Under the pieces are notes generated by a model that saw nothing but the letters and a program-made list of their open reading frames with translations, ran no database searches and was not told the origin of the DNA. From JAEUKA01 sp035328405 (GTDB taxonomy: Bacteria > Myxococcota_A > Polyangia > Palsa-1104 > JAEUJZ01): a stretch of DNA of 64,000 nucleotides. Position 1 is the first letter of the stretch. Each line of letters starts with the position of its first letter. A program made the position numbers and the translations under genes. The stretch spans positions 1-64,000 of the forward strand of contig DAOLIT010000007.1 of NCBI GenBank assembly GCA_035328405.1. The letters are read 5' to 3'. Below are positions 24,846-34,381 of this stretch, piece after piece.

Positions 24846-25985
24846 TCACTGGTCCCCGTTCGAGGGGAGAAGGGCTTTGACCTCGGTGGTGAGGTCGATT
24901 CCTACCGGACAGAATGTGATACAAAGGCCGCACCCGACGCAACCAAAGCGGCCAAATTGGTCTACCCACGTCGAGAGTTTGTGCGCAAGCCACTGTCTGT
25001 ACCGCGACGCCGTGCTCTTTCGGATCGACCAGCCGTGCAGGTATGAAAAATCCTCGTGAAAACACGAATCCCACGTTCGGAAGCGTTCCGTACACGTCGC
25101 CGCAAGGTCCGATACATCCTCTGTCGCGTTGCAAAAACACGTCGGACACACCATCGTGCAGTTTGCGCAAGCCAGGCACCGCGACGCGATGTCTTCAAAA
25201 TGCGGATGTTCGACCGCCCCGGACAGCCCCTCTTTCAAGCCCGCGGTGTCGAGCTTCCGCCCCATTGTCGCTTTCGCCTGTTCGACCAGGCCCCGCGCCG
25301 TTTCCGTTTCTTCCTGCGTCGCTTTCCGTTTCATAAGTTCGCGGGACACCTGCTGGCCTTGCGCCGTCAACGTCCGCAGCAAAAAGTAGTGTTCGTCGTC
25401 CGACACCACCTCGGTGAGCACCAAGTCTGCGCCGGTTGACACACTCGGCCCCGCTCCCATGGAGGCACAGAAACACGTTTTTCCCGCTTGCGTGCAGTCT
25501 GTCCCAAGGACCAACAGGTTTTCTCGCCGCGCGCGATACGAAACGTCGGGGTGAGTCCGCCCCAAAAACACCTGGTCCTGCACACCCAGCGCCGCCACCT
25601 CGCACGCTTTTGCGCCCACATACGCGATCTTTTTCGTCGGCAAAGGTTCCGGTTCCACCGACAGCGATTTGCCTTTTCGCGACAGCGTGTACAGCCGTTC
25701 CTTCGGTGGAAACAACAGACGTTTGAGGGTATGCGGCCCGACGGTGTACCCAAAAAACGCGCCGTCTTCCCGTTGGTGCAGTCGGTAGCGCCCCGCTTCT
25801 TTGTCGTCCGTCATTCCCTGCGGCAAATCCGACACACCCCCGAGTTCCTTGCACACCACCGCGTCGTTTTCCACCGACGGTCCAAAGACCGCGTAACCCA
25901 ACTTCCGCAACACCAAAAACAGCCGAGCCAGCTCCGCCGCTTCGATTCGCTCCCATGCTGTTTTCGTCTCAGGTCCGCCGTTCAT
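24846..25985 (-). CDS. hydB: Hydrogenase beta subunit, 4Fe-4S
   Basis: The 379-residue subunit, first gene of the operon, has a C-terminal pair of ferredoxin-type cluster motifs (RCLACANCTMVCPTCFC and FGCVGCGLCITFCPVGID). The N-terminal part (ARLFLVLRKLGYAVFGPSVE, KKIAYVGAKACEVAALGVQDQVFLG) is typical of HydB/sulfhydrogenase beta subunits. The start is set at ATG 25985 (MNGGPETKTAW) because upstream codons (RTQKKNETRTQKKT) are a low-complexity repeat. It relays electrons between flavin and small subunits. Confidence 0.9.
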   Translation of the reverse strand: MNGGPETKTAWERIEAAELARLFLVLRKLGYAVFGPSVENDAVVCKELGGVSDLPQGMTDDKEAGRYRLHQREDGAFFGYTVGPHTLKRLLFPPKERLYTLSRKGKSLSVEPEPLPTKKIAYVGAKACEVAALGVQDQVFLGRTHPDVSYRARRENLLVLGTDCTQAGKTCFCASMGAGPSVSTGADLVLTEVVSDDEHYFLLRTLTAQGQQVSRELMKRKATQEETETARGLVEQAKATMGRKLDTAGLKEGLSGAVEHPHFEDIASRCLACANCTMVCPTCFCNATEDVSDLAATCTERFRTWDSCFHEDFSYLHGWSIRKSTASRYRQWLAHKLSTWVDQFGRFGCVGCGLCITFCPVGIDLTTEVKALLPSNGDQ

Positions 25986-26289
25986 CGTTTTCTTTTGCGT
26001 CCTCGTTTCATTCTTCTTTTGCGTCCTTGTACCGTTTCCCGCCGCCGTTTCCCACCGTCGTTTTTCGCCCCGCCAGTTTGTGTCCCATTTTCCATCCAAA
26101 CCCGCCGCCAACAGGCTGGTTTTGTCTTTCCGACCTCCATCCTCTCTTCAAGGCGTCGCATCTTCATCACGAACTTGCGCTTGACAGGGGGAAAGCGGGT
26201 GGGTTCCTCTTGCGTGCATCGTCCTACAGGTCGTAGGCCAGACTTCACCTCAACAGGCAGTTTTGGACATCGCTCAGACGGAGGCCCCC
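25986..26289. other. Divergent intergenic region, hydrogenase operon / porin
   Basis: 304 bp between divergent starts should hold the promoters of both units. Two copies of ttcttttgcgtcct (near 25988 and 26010) lie just upstream of hydB, possibly an operator. No reliable -35/-10 pair or sigma-54 site stood out. A clear Shine-Dalgarno (GGAGG, 26279-26283) precedes the porin GTG. Confidence 0.5.
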
Positions 26290-27723
26290 GTGTCGCAAAC
26301 CCCATTCCCTCGGTTGTTGCTTGGTTGCGTGCTGTTTTTTTCTCCGGTTCAGGCCTTCGCGCAAGGCTACGGAGATCACGTTCCACTCCCTCCTCCTTCT
26401 CCTCCTCCTTCTCCTCCTTCTCCTCCTCCTTCTCCTCCTTCTCCTCCTCCTCCCCTGCTCCCTCCGCCTGCTCCCTCCGCGTTTGCGGTGCCACCGTCCG
26501 ATTCTGCGCAACCGACTTTACCGACGGAAACGACTGTGCTCCAAGTACCGCCGCAAACGCCGCCTCCCATCACCTTACCGCAGGGCTCCCAACCCGTCTG
26601 GCGTTTCGATTTGGGAGGGTATGTTCACGCCGCCTACCGCTGGATCGAAGAACCACAGAACTACAACCTGGCCGGTCGCAACAACGGTTTCCAGCTCGAA
26701 CAAGCTCGTGTCAGCGCCAATGTCCAATACAAAGGAGTCCTCGCAGGTCGCGTGTCCGTCGAGGGTGCCAGCGAAGATCGCCTCAGCCAAAGTTTTCCCG
26801 GTGGACAACTGACCGCTCGTCTCCGCGATGCGTATGTCACTTGGGCACCGCTGCGATTCATCCGCGTGAGCATCGGACAACAAGTTTCGCCCTGGGATTT
26901 GGATAGTCTGCGTTCCGATGCCGAACTTCCCTTTGTGTCACGTTCCGTTCCCGTAGAAGGGGTCCAGCCCACAGAGGGCTACACGACGCGCGGCATGGGG
27001 GCCGATCGTTCCCTCGGGATTTCGCTGCATTCCGGTCACATTCCCCTGTTCGGGAATGCGTCCTTCCGGTACGCCCTGTTTGCCGGAAACGGGAACGGAC
27101 AAAACCAGATTCTGTCCGACAACAACATTCCTGCCGTGTATGGACGCGCCGAGTTCTCCCATTGGGGCACCCGAGGTCTTCCGCTCGATCAGGTGCGTCC
27201 GATTTACGCGATATCCGATGATCTCCGCAAACCCCTTGTGCATGTGGGAATCGCTGCCCAATGGAATCCGCGTACCGTCGGGAATTTGCCCGATCTCATC
27301 CGTGAAACCGATGTCGGAGTCGCAGCAGACGTGGCGCTTTCCATCTTGGGTGTCGAGCTCCAAGCTGCGATTCTGTATTTGAAAACAACACGCGATACAT
27401 TGACTGCGATTCCTCCTTTGGAGCGACTGGGATGGTGGGCTCATTTGCGGTACACCTTGCCCAAAATTCCGCTCGAAATCACACCGGGTTATCGCGTCGC
27501 CTCCTATGCCCCGCGAGCCCATTTTTCCACAAATCCGGCAAGTGAAGCCGACCGTCAATTCGACGCTGCGCTCGGCCTCCTGTACCACACGTTCGGGGTG
27601 TTTGTCAGGCCCACACGAACCTTCCCCGTACACGCCTCCCTGAACTACACGATCACCACGGAACAGGCTCCCAATGTTCTTAACAACAATCGGCTCGAAG
27701 TGGATCTTGTGACCGCATTCTAA
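26290..27723 (+). CDS. Outer-membrane porin, OprP/O-like, with N-terminal Pro-rich segment
   Basis: The GTG start at 26290 has a good Shine-Dalgarno, and the signal peptide runs to VQAFAQG. A low-complexity PPPSPPPSPPSPPP stretch (about 33-60) may span the peptidoglycan. The rest shows alternating beta-strands and the phosphate-selective porin pattern NGFQLEQARVSANVQYKG, LRDAYVTWAPLRFIRVSIGQ, and ends with aromatic F as is usual for barrels. Substrate is unknown; the 'phosphate-selective' label describes the family only. The PHP lipoprotein gene starts 13 bp after the stop, so they form an operon. Confidence 0.8.
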   Translation: MSQTPFPRLLLGCVLFFSPVQAFAQGYGDHVPLPPPSPPPSPPSPPPSPPSPPPPLLPPPAPSAFAVPPSDSAQPTLPTETTVLQVPPQTPPPITLPQGSQPVWRFDLGGYVHAAYRWIEEPQNYNLAGRNNGFQLEQARVSANVQYKGVLAGRVSVEGASEDRLSQSFPGGQLTARLRDAYVTWAPLRFIRVSIGQQVSPWDLDSLRSDAELPFVSRSVPVEGVQPTEGYTTRGMGADRSLGISLHSGHIPLFGNASFRYALFAGNGNGQNQILSDNNIPAVYGRAEFSHWGTRGLPLDQVRPIYAISDDLRKPLVHVGIAAQWNPRTVGNLPDLIRETDVGVAADVALSILGVELQAAILYLKTTRDTLTAIPPLERLGWWAHLRYTLPKIPLEITPGYRVASYAPRAHFSTNPASEADRQFDAALGLLYHTFGVFVRPTRTFPVHASLNYTITTEQAPNVLNNNRLEVDLVTAF

Positions 27724-27736
27724 GGAGCAAAACGTG

Positions 27737-30700
27737 ATGAAACGCATCCTCTTGCTCGTTGTTTTTCTGTGTGTATCGGTGAGTCTGTCTTGTCAAAGAG
27801 AGACACCCACCACGTTCTTGCGCGCCTTCCAAGTGACCGACCGCAGCCAACTGTTCGGAGGGGGCCCGCGCGCCCTGGGGGAGGTCGGCGATTTTGTCCT
27901 CGAAAACGACCGGATTCGCGTCGTGATTCAAAATGCAGGTTTTTCGCGTGGTTTCGGTGTGTATGGGGGTGGAATCATTGACGCGGATTTGCGGCGTTTT
28001 GATGAACAGGGCCGCAACGAAAGCAACCAAAAAGGAGGGCACGACATTTTTGCAGAGATGTTCCCCTCTTTCTTTTTCCAAGCCGTTGCGTGCGACAAAG
28101 TAGAAGTTCTGACCGATGGAACTGCTCCGTTTGATGAAAAATATGGAACCAGCCACGTTCATTACGATGCGGGCACCGCAGTGATTCGCGCTTCCGGTGG
28201 CGGAGGCGAGTTCCTGACACTCCTGAAACTGTTTGATAGTTTGTTTCTCAACTACCTTTTGCCGACGGCATCGCATTCTGCCGACGGAAACAGTGAATTG
28301 GTCCGGTTGGCCCTTCTTTTGGGCCTCCCATTCCCAGATTTTGCTGCGGAACTAGACAAAGTTCACAACGAGAATGCGCGGTATGAAGTTGATTATCTGT
28401 TGCGGAACGGGTCACGGCACATGGAAATCCGTTCGCGCATCATCAACAAAACCCGAAAGCCGCTGCAAATCCCAAGTTCTGTCTTGGCCAACAGCACGTT
28501 TCAACAACAGATTGGGGGTGTCGATCTGTCTACCGTTCGCGTTCCCATCGGCATGGTGATGTTGTACGGGAGGCTCAACAACGTCTGGTTGCCAGGAACC
28601 GGTTTTGATCTGCGGCACCCCCTCGATCGATCCTTTTCGCGCGGTCTCCCCCTTCCGGCGTTCAATGGTGTGGTCACGGAATTTATTGCGTCGGCAGCCA
28701 GCCGCATGAACGACCGTGTGAGTTACGGCCTGATTGCGGCCCCGAGCGAGGAAAATTTTGTGAAACGGAATGCCGATGCGTATCGAAATGCGGGGAGGTA
28801 CAAAGACAACTTCACTCCGATCGACAACACGTCACTCCTGGTTCCCTTCACTGCCATTTCGTTCATCGGCGTGTTCAGCGATTCCATCCGAACCACCATT
28901 CCCCCTTCCGGCTTTGTCGAGATGTCGCAGTATTTCATCGTGGGCGGAGGAGATGTCGCCTCGATCGTGGATGACATGCTGGATGTGCGCGCCGCGCCGG
29001 TAGGCCGATATGAGGGCTATCTTCGTCGGGAACAGGGCGGCGATCCGACTTCTCACGGACAACTCCTGATCTATCAGGAATTGGGGCCGGACACCGGTGT
29101 GACAAGCCAGACCTTTGCGAAAGAAGATGACTATTTGGATGCGGGGTTGCGACTCTGTTCCACAAGGACTCCAACGACGCTGTGCAGGCCGTATTCCCAA
29201 GACTATCCTGACGATGCAGGGAATCTGTTTGGGAATTTGCCGCCGGGTCGATATGCGTACCGCATACAAAGCGATGGGAGGCCACTAGGACCGTTTGTTC
29301 CGTTTGAAATTCAGGCCGGACAGACAACGGTCCTAACACCCAGACTTGCGCCGCAAACGCTTTTGGCCGCAGCCGTCATGGACGATGTGGGAAGACCGCT
29401 GCCTGCCAAGGTCAGCGTCGTGGGACAGTACGATCGCGATTACACCAATGCGCAACGGAGATCCGGTGCGGTGTTCGATTTGCAAGCAGGAGAAGCCTAC
29501 CGTTACACAGACATGCTTCCCGATCAAAAAGAGGGCCAACGAGCATTCATTGAAGCCGTGGGATACACGAATGCAGAAGGACATGTGACTCTTCCCATTC
29601 GACCGGGCGAATATACGGTGTACTTCAGCCGGGGTTTTGAATACGACGTAACGGCTGTTCCCATTTCCGTCTCCCTTGGGAATGCCGCTTCAGCGACGGG
29701 AAAGGTCTCTCGCGTGGTCGATACAAAGGATTGGATGTCCATGGATGGGCATGTGCATTCCGAACACTCGATCGACTCGAAAATGGCGTTGGTTCCCCGC
29801 CTCCTTTCCGCAACAGGGGAAGGTCTGGAAGTTGTGATTTCGACCGATCACAATTACGTCTCCGATTGGCGATCCCACGTCGATTGGTTGGGGTTGCGTC
29901 CCTTTGTAAAAAGCTTTGTAGGAATCGAATTTACGACGCTGGAAAGTGGTCACTTCAACACCTATCCGCTCAACTACCAAGTTGGCCCTGTGACACACGG
30001 CGCATTTGAGTGGTTTGCGAAACCGCCAGAGGAACTGTTTGCAGGGCTCCGCACGTTGTCCCTGCCGGATGTGGGGACCAACATCATTGTGTGCAATCAC
30101 CCTCGGGATTCTACACAGGGATACTTCAACCAATATGGCCGTTCCAGCATCACCGGAGAGATGGCCTCTCAAGGGAGTTCCAAACGACTTGCGGGGCCCA
30201 ATGGGAAGGCGTTTTTCGATGAAAAAGGAAAGACACGGTTGTCCTATGGATGCGACGCGCTGGAAATTCTGAACGGAAAATTGGGTCACGAAATACACTC
30301 TGTTCGGGTTCCTACAAATTGGCCGAGTGCGTGCTACAAACCGCTTCCGCCAGGATTTGATCCCAAAAAGGAACTTGATCCATGCAGTTTGAATGGAAAA
30401 ATTCTGCGGCCTTCCAGTACGACCGATGCGCTGGTTCCGGGAACGGTCCTCCTCGATAAAAGTCCGACGGCAGATCCCGGCGCGAGCGGCCTTGACAATG
30501 TGGAAGCGGTGTTTCCGGGGGCCGTGGATGATTGGTTTCACATGCTGAATCAGGGGTATCGGCATACGGTGGTTGCGGCATCGGACACACACGGCGATGT
30601 GGGAGAGGAGCCAGGCGCACCGCGAACGTACTTGCGTTTTGGTTTCGATGAACCAACCCGCATCGAGGCTGGGCAACTTGTGGACGTTGTGAAAAACCAG

Positions 30701-31309
30701 CGCGCGGTGACGCTTTCCCATGGTCCGTTTTTGACGTTTACGGTCACGGTTCCAACGGCAAATGGGGGCCAAACGGAGCCTGCTCACATCGGTAAAGAAG
30801 TCGATGCACCGGATGGAAAGGCCACGATACAGTATCGTCTGACCGCACCCCCATGGGTGTCCGTTGGACGGCTGCATGTCTATGTGAATGGGCGGCTTGT
30901 GCAACGGATTCCCATCGATCCAAAACGCAATCTGGCAAGCAATGCTCCCGATGGAGAGGGACCCCTAACAGGAGCGATTCCGCTCGTTCTGTCGCGTGAT
31001 TCCTGGGTGGTGTTGGAAGCGGTGGGAGACAAACCCATGTTCCCCGTCGTCACCGGAACAGAGGAGCCGTTCCTTTTGATCTCAGATGCAGTGGGAGCGT
31101 TGGCGGGGCCTCTGGGAATCGCTGCGACGACAGACATCGGCGCGGTGGTGGTTGGGAATCCGCAACCGTACGCACTGACGAATCCGATTTGGATCAAAAC
31201 AGGTCGGGGGGCGGCGTGGAAAGCTCCAGGGGTGCAACCTTGGAAGGACATCAACGTGCCGGATCAAGATCCTGGCGTGGGAGTGCTGAGAACCCGAAAC
31301 CACGAATGA
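27737..31309 (+). CDS. PHP-domain (CehA/McbA-type) metallohydrolase lipoprotein
   Basis: The 1190-residue product has an N-terminal signal MKRILLLVVFLCVSVSLSC with a probable, imperfect lipobox. A long beta-rich part (about 25-660) precedes a PHP phosphoesterase domain with metal-site motifs MDGHVHSEHSID (HxH), ISTDHNYVSDW, FVGIEFTTLE, NHPRD and AASDTHGD. Such domains cleave phosphoesters, and CehA/McbA-type members hydrolyse carbamates or release phosphate. Pairing with a phosphate-porin-like protein suggests scavenging at the cell surface, but that is inference. A GTG directly before the ATG is an alternative start. Confidence 0.82.
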   Translation: MKRILLLVVFLCVSVSLSCQRETPTTFLRAFQVTDRSQLFGGGPRALGEVGDFVLENDRIRVVIQNAGFSRGFGVYGGGIIDADLRRFDEQGRNESNQKGGHDIFAEMFPSFFFQAVACDKVEVLTDGTAPFDEKYGTSHVHYDAGTAVIRASGGGGEFLTLLKLFDSLFLNYLLPTASHSADGNSELVRLALLLGLPFPDFAAELDKVHNENARYEVDYLLRNGSRHMEIRSRIINKTRKPLQIPSSVLANSTFQQQIGGVDLSTVRVPIGMVMLYGRLNNVWLPGTGFDLRHPLDRSFSRGLPLPAFNGVVTEFIASAASRMNDRVSYGLIAAPSEENFVKRNADAYRNAGRYKDNFTPIDNTSLLVPFTAISFIGVFSDSIRTTIPPSGFVEMSQYFIVGGGDVASIVDDMLDVRAAPVGRYEGYLRREQGGDPTSHGQLLIYQELGPDTGVTSQTFAKEDDYLDAGLRLCSTRTPTTLCRPYSQDYPDDAGNLFGNLPPGRYAYRIQSDGRPLGPFVPFEIQAGQTTVLTPRLAPQTLLAAAVMDDVGRPLPAKVSVVGQYDRDYTNAQRRSGAVFDLQAGEAYRYTDMLPDQKEGQRAFIEAVGYTNAEGHVTLPIRPGEYTVYFSRGFEYDVTAVPISVSLGNAASATGKVSRVVDTKDWMSMDGHVHSEHSIDSKMALVPRLLSATGEGLEVVISTDHNYVSDWRSHVDWLGLRPFVKSFVGIEFTTLESGHFNTYPLNYQVGPVTHGAFEWFAKPPEELFAGLRTLSLPDVGTNIIVCNHPRDSTQGYFNQYGRSSITGEMASQGSSKRLAGPNGKAFFDEKGKTRLSYGCDALEILNGKLGHEIHSVRVPTNWPSACYKPLPPGFDPKKELDPCSLNGKILRPSSTTDALVPGTVLLDKSPTADPGASGLDNVEAVFPGAVDDWFHMLNQGYRHTVVAASDTHGDVGEEPGAPRTYLRFGFDEPTRIEAGQLVDVVKNQRAVTLSHGPFLTFTVTVPTANGGQTEPAHIGKEVDAPDGKATIQYRLTAPPWVSVGRLHVYVNGRLVQRIPIDPKRNLASNAPDGEGPLTGAIPLVLSRDSWVVLEAVGDKPMFPVVTGTEEPFLLISDAVGALAGPLGIAATTDIGAVVVGNPQPYALTNPIWIKTGRGAAWKAPGVQPWKDINVPDQDPGVGVLRTRNHE

Positions 31310-31325
31310 AGCGCTTTGGGGGAAT

Positions 31326-32255
31326 TTAGTAGGGCCAGTACGGAGGAGGAGAGGCGTATCGTCGCTCGGGGACGGCGAAGGGCTCTGCGGTTCGGCGCAG
31401 ATACACATCGTGCAGATTGCTTCCATTGCCATCCACATCGACTCCCATTGCCAAAAGACCCGCGCGATCGTTGTACCTGACACCCAAAATCGCTGCGGGA
31501 ACGGTCGGGTGTTGTCTGTAGAACACAACCTCTTCCACTGGGGAAGTGACCCGTTCGCCAAAACCCGTTCCGAGTCCGGGGCGAAGGTCTCGTTGCCGTG
31601 TTTCTCGTTCGGCGAGTGCACCGGCACCAGCATGGCTTCGACTCAATCCGTCTGGCGCAACTGTGCTTGGCGCAGGAGCATCCATGGACGGCGCGCTTTT
31701 CCGTTTGTCGTCTTGCTCTTCTCCGCGTTCGTCATACGGGAGTCCGTAACGCGGTCCGTGTGGAACATACAAAGGACGTGGAGGAGGAGGGGGCGGAACA
31801 TACCGTTCTGCGAACACCGCAACCCCAATCACACCGACTTCTCGCGTGGACCCCGTTCGTCCAACATAGGAGTTCGCGACCGACGAAAATCGGAACGCTG
31901 CGGCTTCCCCCTGAGACAACCTCCAACCATCCACATCCACGTACCCCCATGCAGGCACCAGATAGCCGCGTTTTTGCCGATAATCTGCCGGCTTCCCATC
32001 CACTACGTCCCGGCCATCTACAGACACCACAGCCTCGATTCGCTGGCTGGAATGATTGTGGATCCGCAACGTGTATCGTTGGCCGCGCTGACCCATGACA
32101 TAGGTCTCACCATGGTGGTCATACGTGGGGGCTTGTCCGTCAGGGGTGACGACCTGGACTTCGTAGGAACCCACATGTCGTTGCAGGGGTGAAGCAGAAG
32201 CGGACAGCGATAGAAGCGAAGCAGAAAGAAGGGAAAGGGCGATCTGCGTTCTCAT
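31326..32255 (-). CDS. Secreted protein of unknown function, C-terminal Pro/Tyr-rich
   Basis: The ATG at 32255 has a strong Shine-Dalgarno (AAGGAG) and starts a signal peptide (MRTQIALSLLSASLLSLSASA). The mature protein opens with a compact beta domain (RYTLRIHNHSSQRIEAVVSVDGRDVVDG, YLVPAWGYVDVDGW) seen in other uncharacterised secreted proteins. A Pro-rich and charged linker (YVPPPPPPRPLYVP) and a short C-terminal domain (AILGVRYNDRAGLLAMGVDVDG) follow. Reading frames upstream of this start are antisense to the Sel1 gene and are not used. Function unknown. Confidence 0.7.
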   Translation of the reverse strand: MRTQIALSLLSASLLSLSASASPLQRHVGSYEVQVVTPDGQAPTYDHHGETYVMGQRGQRYTLRIHNHSSQRIEAVVSVDGRDVVDGKPADYRQKRGYLVPAWGYVDVDGWRLSQGEAAAFRFSSVANSYVGRTGSTREVGVIGVAVFAERYVPPPPPPRPLYVPHGPRYGLPYDERGEEQDDKRKSAPSMDAPAPSTVAPDGLSRSHAGAGALAERETRQRDLRPGLGTGFGERVTSPVEEVVFYRQHPTVPAAILGVRYNDRAGLLAMGVDVDGNGSNLHDVYLRRTAEPFAVPERRYASPPPYWPY

Positions 32256-32409
32256 GTTCAAACTCCTTGGGTGTTGATGAACGCGACGCACGCAAAAACG
32301 ATCCGCAAGGAGTCTGTCTTTTCGCAGTGTGTTTTGACGCGATTGAGGGATTGACAAAGCCGCGTGTGGGGTCGTAACACCGGTTCCCGCACAACAAGGA
32401 CAACACAAC

Positions 32410-33318
32410 ATGCAGACCTCTTCTCTTTCTCTTTCTCTTTCTCTTTCTCTTCCGCGTGCTCTTCCGCGTGCTTTCCCGCTCGCTCTTCCGATCGGTTTTG
32501 TTTTTGCGTCCGCGCTTTTGGCGTGCGGACCTGCGACGAACGTGGTTCCTGATGACGCAGCCAAGGCGACAGAAAGCAAAGACGACGGAACGTGTGCGAA
32601 TCCAAAAGATTGCTACAACAAAGCGGCGGCTGCGCTTCAGGCCAAGGACAACGCCAAAGCAATGCCCTATTTGCCCGGCGCATGCGACCACGACCCGAAA
32701 GCATGCGTCATCGCGGGCGAGATTCTGTCGCAGGGGAAGGGGCTCCCAACGGATTTGCCGAAAGCGGCGGATTTTTTCAAACGTGGCTGCGACGGAGGCT
32801 TGCTGGTGGCGTGCGCGAACGAAGCGACGATGCGCTATTCGGGTGAGGGCGGTGTCACCGTCGATAAAGACCGCGCGCGAAAACTGTTTGAGAAAACGTG
32901 TGGCCCTGAGATGCTCGACAATTGCCACAACGCGGGGACGATGCTGTACGGCGGGGAAGGCGGTCCCGAGGACAAAGCGAAAGCGCGCAGCCTGTTCGAG
33001 ATGGCTTGCGGCGGCGCGTACCTGCCGTCGTGTGTGTCCGGCGGTGCGATGCTGCTCTCAGGACTCGGCGGTCCCGAGGACAAGGCCAAAGCGGCAACGA
33101 TGTTCGAGAAAGCCTGCGACGGCAAAAATGCCGACGGTTGTTTCAACCTTGGCGTTGTGTATGGCAGCGGCAACGGTGTGACCAAAGACCTCACCCGCGC
33201 GCAGGCGCTTCTGCAAAAAGGCTGCGAGATGGGCAACAAAAAATCCTGCGAGACGCTCGACAAACTCAAGGCCGATTTGGAAAAAGCCGCTGCCCCCAAA
33301 CCCAAGGGGAAAAAGTAG
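32410..33318 (+). CDS. Sel1/TPR-like repeat lipoprotein
   Basis: The 302-residue product has a long signal peptide encoded by a hexanucleotide-like repeat (SLSLSLSL) and a lipobox (SALLACG). The body is about five Sel1-like units of 36 residues with paired cysteines, such as ADFFKRGCDGGLLVACANEA and RSLFEMACGGAYLPSCVSGG, with GxGG turns. Each repeat probably carries a disulfide, fitting an extracytoplasmic site. Such proteins act as interaction scaffolds. Divergent from the secreted protein and 30 bp before holA. Confidence 0.78.
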   Translation: MQTSSLSLSLSLSLPRALPRAFPLALPIGFVFASALLACGPATNVVPDDAAKATESKDDGTCANPKDCYNKAAAALQAKDNAKAMPYLPGACDHDPKACVIAGEILSQGKGLPTDLPKAADFFKRGCDGGLLVACANEATMRYSGEGGVTVDKDRARKLFEKTCGPEMLDNCHNAGTMLYGGEGGPEDKAKARSLFEMACGGAYLPSCVSGGAMLLSGLGGPEDKAKAATMFEKACDGKNADGCFNLGVVYGSGNGVTKDLTRAQALLQKGCEMGNKKSCETLDKLKADLEKAAAPKPKGKK

Positions 33319-33348
33319 GGCGGGCGCTTTTCGTCGCCAAAAAACGCC

Positions 33349-34374
33349 ATGGCTTCGACTTCCGCTTCGTCGTTTTCGCAAGATCCGCTCGGGCCGCTGT
33401 TGTCTGCGCTGTCACCGTCGGCACCGCCGCTCATTTTCTTGACTGGGAAAGAGCGTTTTCTGATCGATCGCGCGGTCGAGGCGATCAAGGCCGCTGTGCT
33501 CGATCCAGCGACGCGCGATTTCAATTACGACACGTTTTTCGCCAAAGAAGCCGGGGCGGCAAAAATCCTCGCGTGCGCCAAAACACTGCCGATGATGGCG
33601 AAACGGCGGCTGGTGTTGGTGCGAGACGGGGATGCGTTTTCTGCTGACGAACTTCTGACGTTTGCAAAGTTTGTCGAAGGTCCAGCGCAGGAGACGTGCC
33701 TTGTTTTTGTGGCGGAAAAAGTGGACATGCGGTTGCGTTTTTTCACGCTCTGGAAAAAGCACGGGCTGTTGCTCAAGCTCGACCCGCTGTCGGAAAAACA
33801 ACTGCCGGGTTTTGTCGAGGCTGAGGCGCGACGGTTGGAAGTCCAACTGAAACCCGGTGTGGCAGTGCGGCTCATCGAAGAAGTCGGCACGGATTTGGCA
33901 CAACTTGCCGACGCGCTGGAACGCTTGTGCTGTTATGTTCCCGTCGGACAGCCGATTCGCCCGAAAGATGTCGAAGATGTGGTCGTCGCGACGCGGCAAC
34001 ATTCGGTGTTCGAGCTGGTCGATGCCATCGGTGCCAATGACCGAGCCAAGGCGCTGACGCTCTTGTCGGGTGTGCTTTCGCAGCGCGAACCGGCGCTGAA
34101 ACTGCTGGCGCTTCTTTCCCGACATGTCGTGAAGTTGTGGCAGACGGCGGATCTTCTCTCACAGGGGCGACCGTCGGTGAATGACTTGGCGAAAACGCTG
34201 AATGTGTTGCCGTTCGTAGCGATGAAGCTGATCGACCAGACGAAAAAACTGAAACTTTCGCGTGTGCAGGTGTTGCACGAGGCGATTTTTCAGACGGATC
34301 GGACGCTCAAACAAACGAAGCTCGACGACGAGCGCGTGATGGAACAACTTGTGCTGAAACTTTGCACGGCCTGA
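33349..34374 (+). CDS. holA: DNA polymerase III delta subunit (clamp loader)
   Basis: The 341-residue protein has the delta-subunit pattern PLIFLTGKERFLIDRAVEAI near the N-terminus, RRLVLVRDGD, the central AAA-like fold with LIEEVGTDLAQLADALERL, and the C-terminal helical collar (SVFELVDAIGANDRAKALTLL, LLALLSRHVVKLWQ). It opens the sliding clamp in the clamp-loader complex. Length is standard. It is followed eight bases later by the hexapeptide transferase gene. Confidence 0.92.
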   Translation: MASTSASSFSQDPLGPLLSALSPSAPPLIFLTGKERFLIDRAVEAIKAAVLDPATRDFNYDTFFAKEAGAAKILACAKTLPMMAKRRLVLVRDGDAFSADELLTFAKFVEGPAQETCLVFVAEKVDMRLRFFTLWKKHGLLLKLDPLSEKQLPGFVEAEARRLEVQLKPGVAVRLIEEVGTDLAQLADALERLCCYVPVGQPIRPKDVEDVVVATRQHSVFELVDAIGANDRAKALTLLSGVLSQREPALKLLALLSRHVVKLWQTADLLSQGRPSVNDLAKTLNVLPFVAMKLIDQTKKLKLSRVQVLHEAIFQTDRTLKQTKLDDERVMEQLVLKLCTA

Positions 34375-34381
34375 CAAACGC

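Noticed and set aside
22018..25046. Two long plus-strand frames antisense to the hydrogenase genes
   Set aside because: Arg/His/Gln-rich shadows; the minus strand has all hydrogenase metal motifs.
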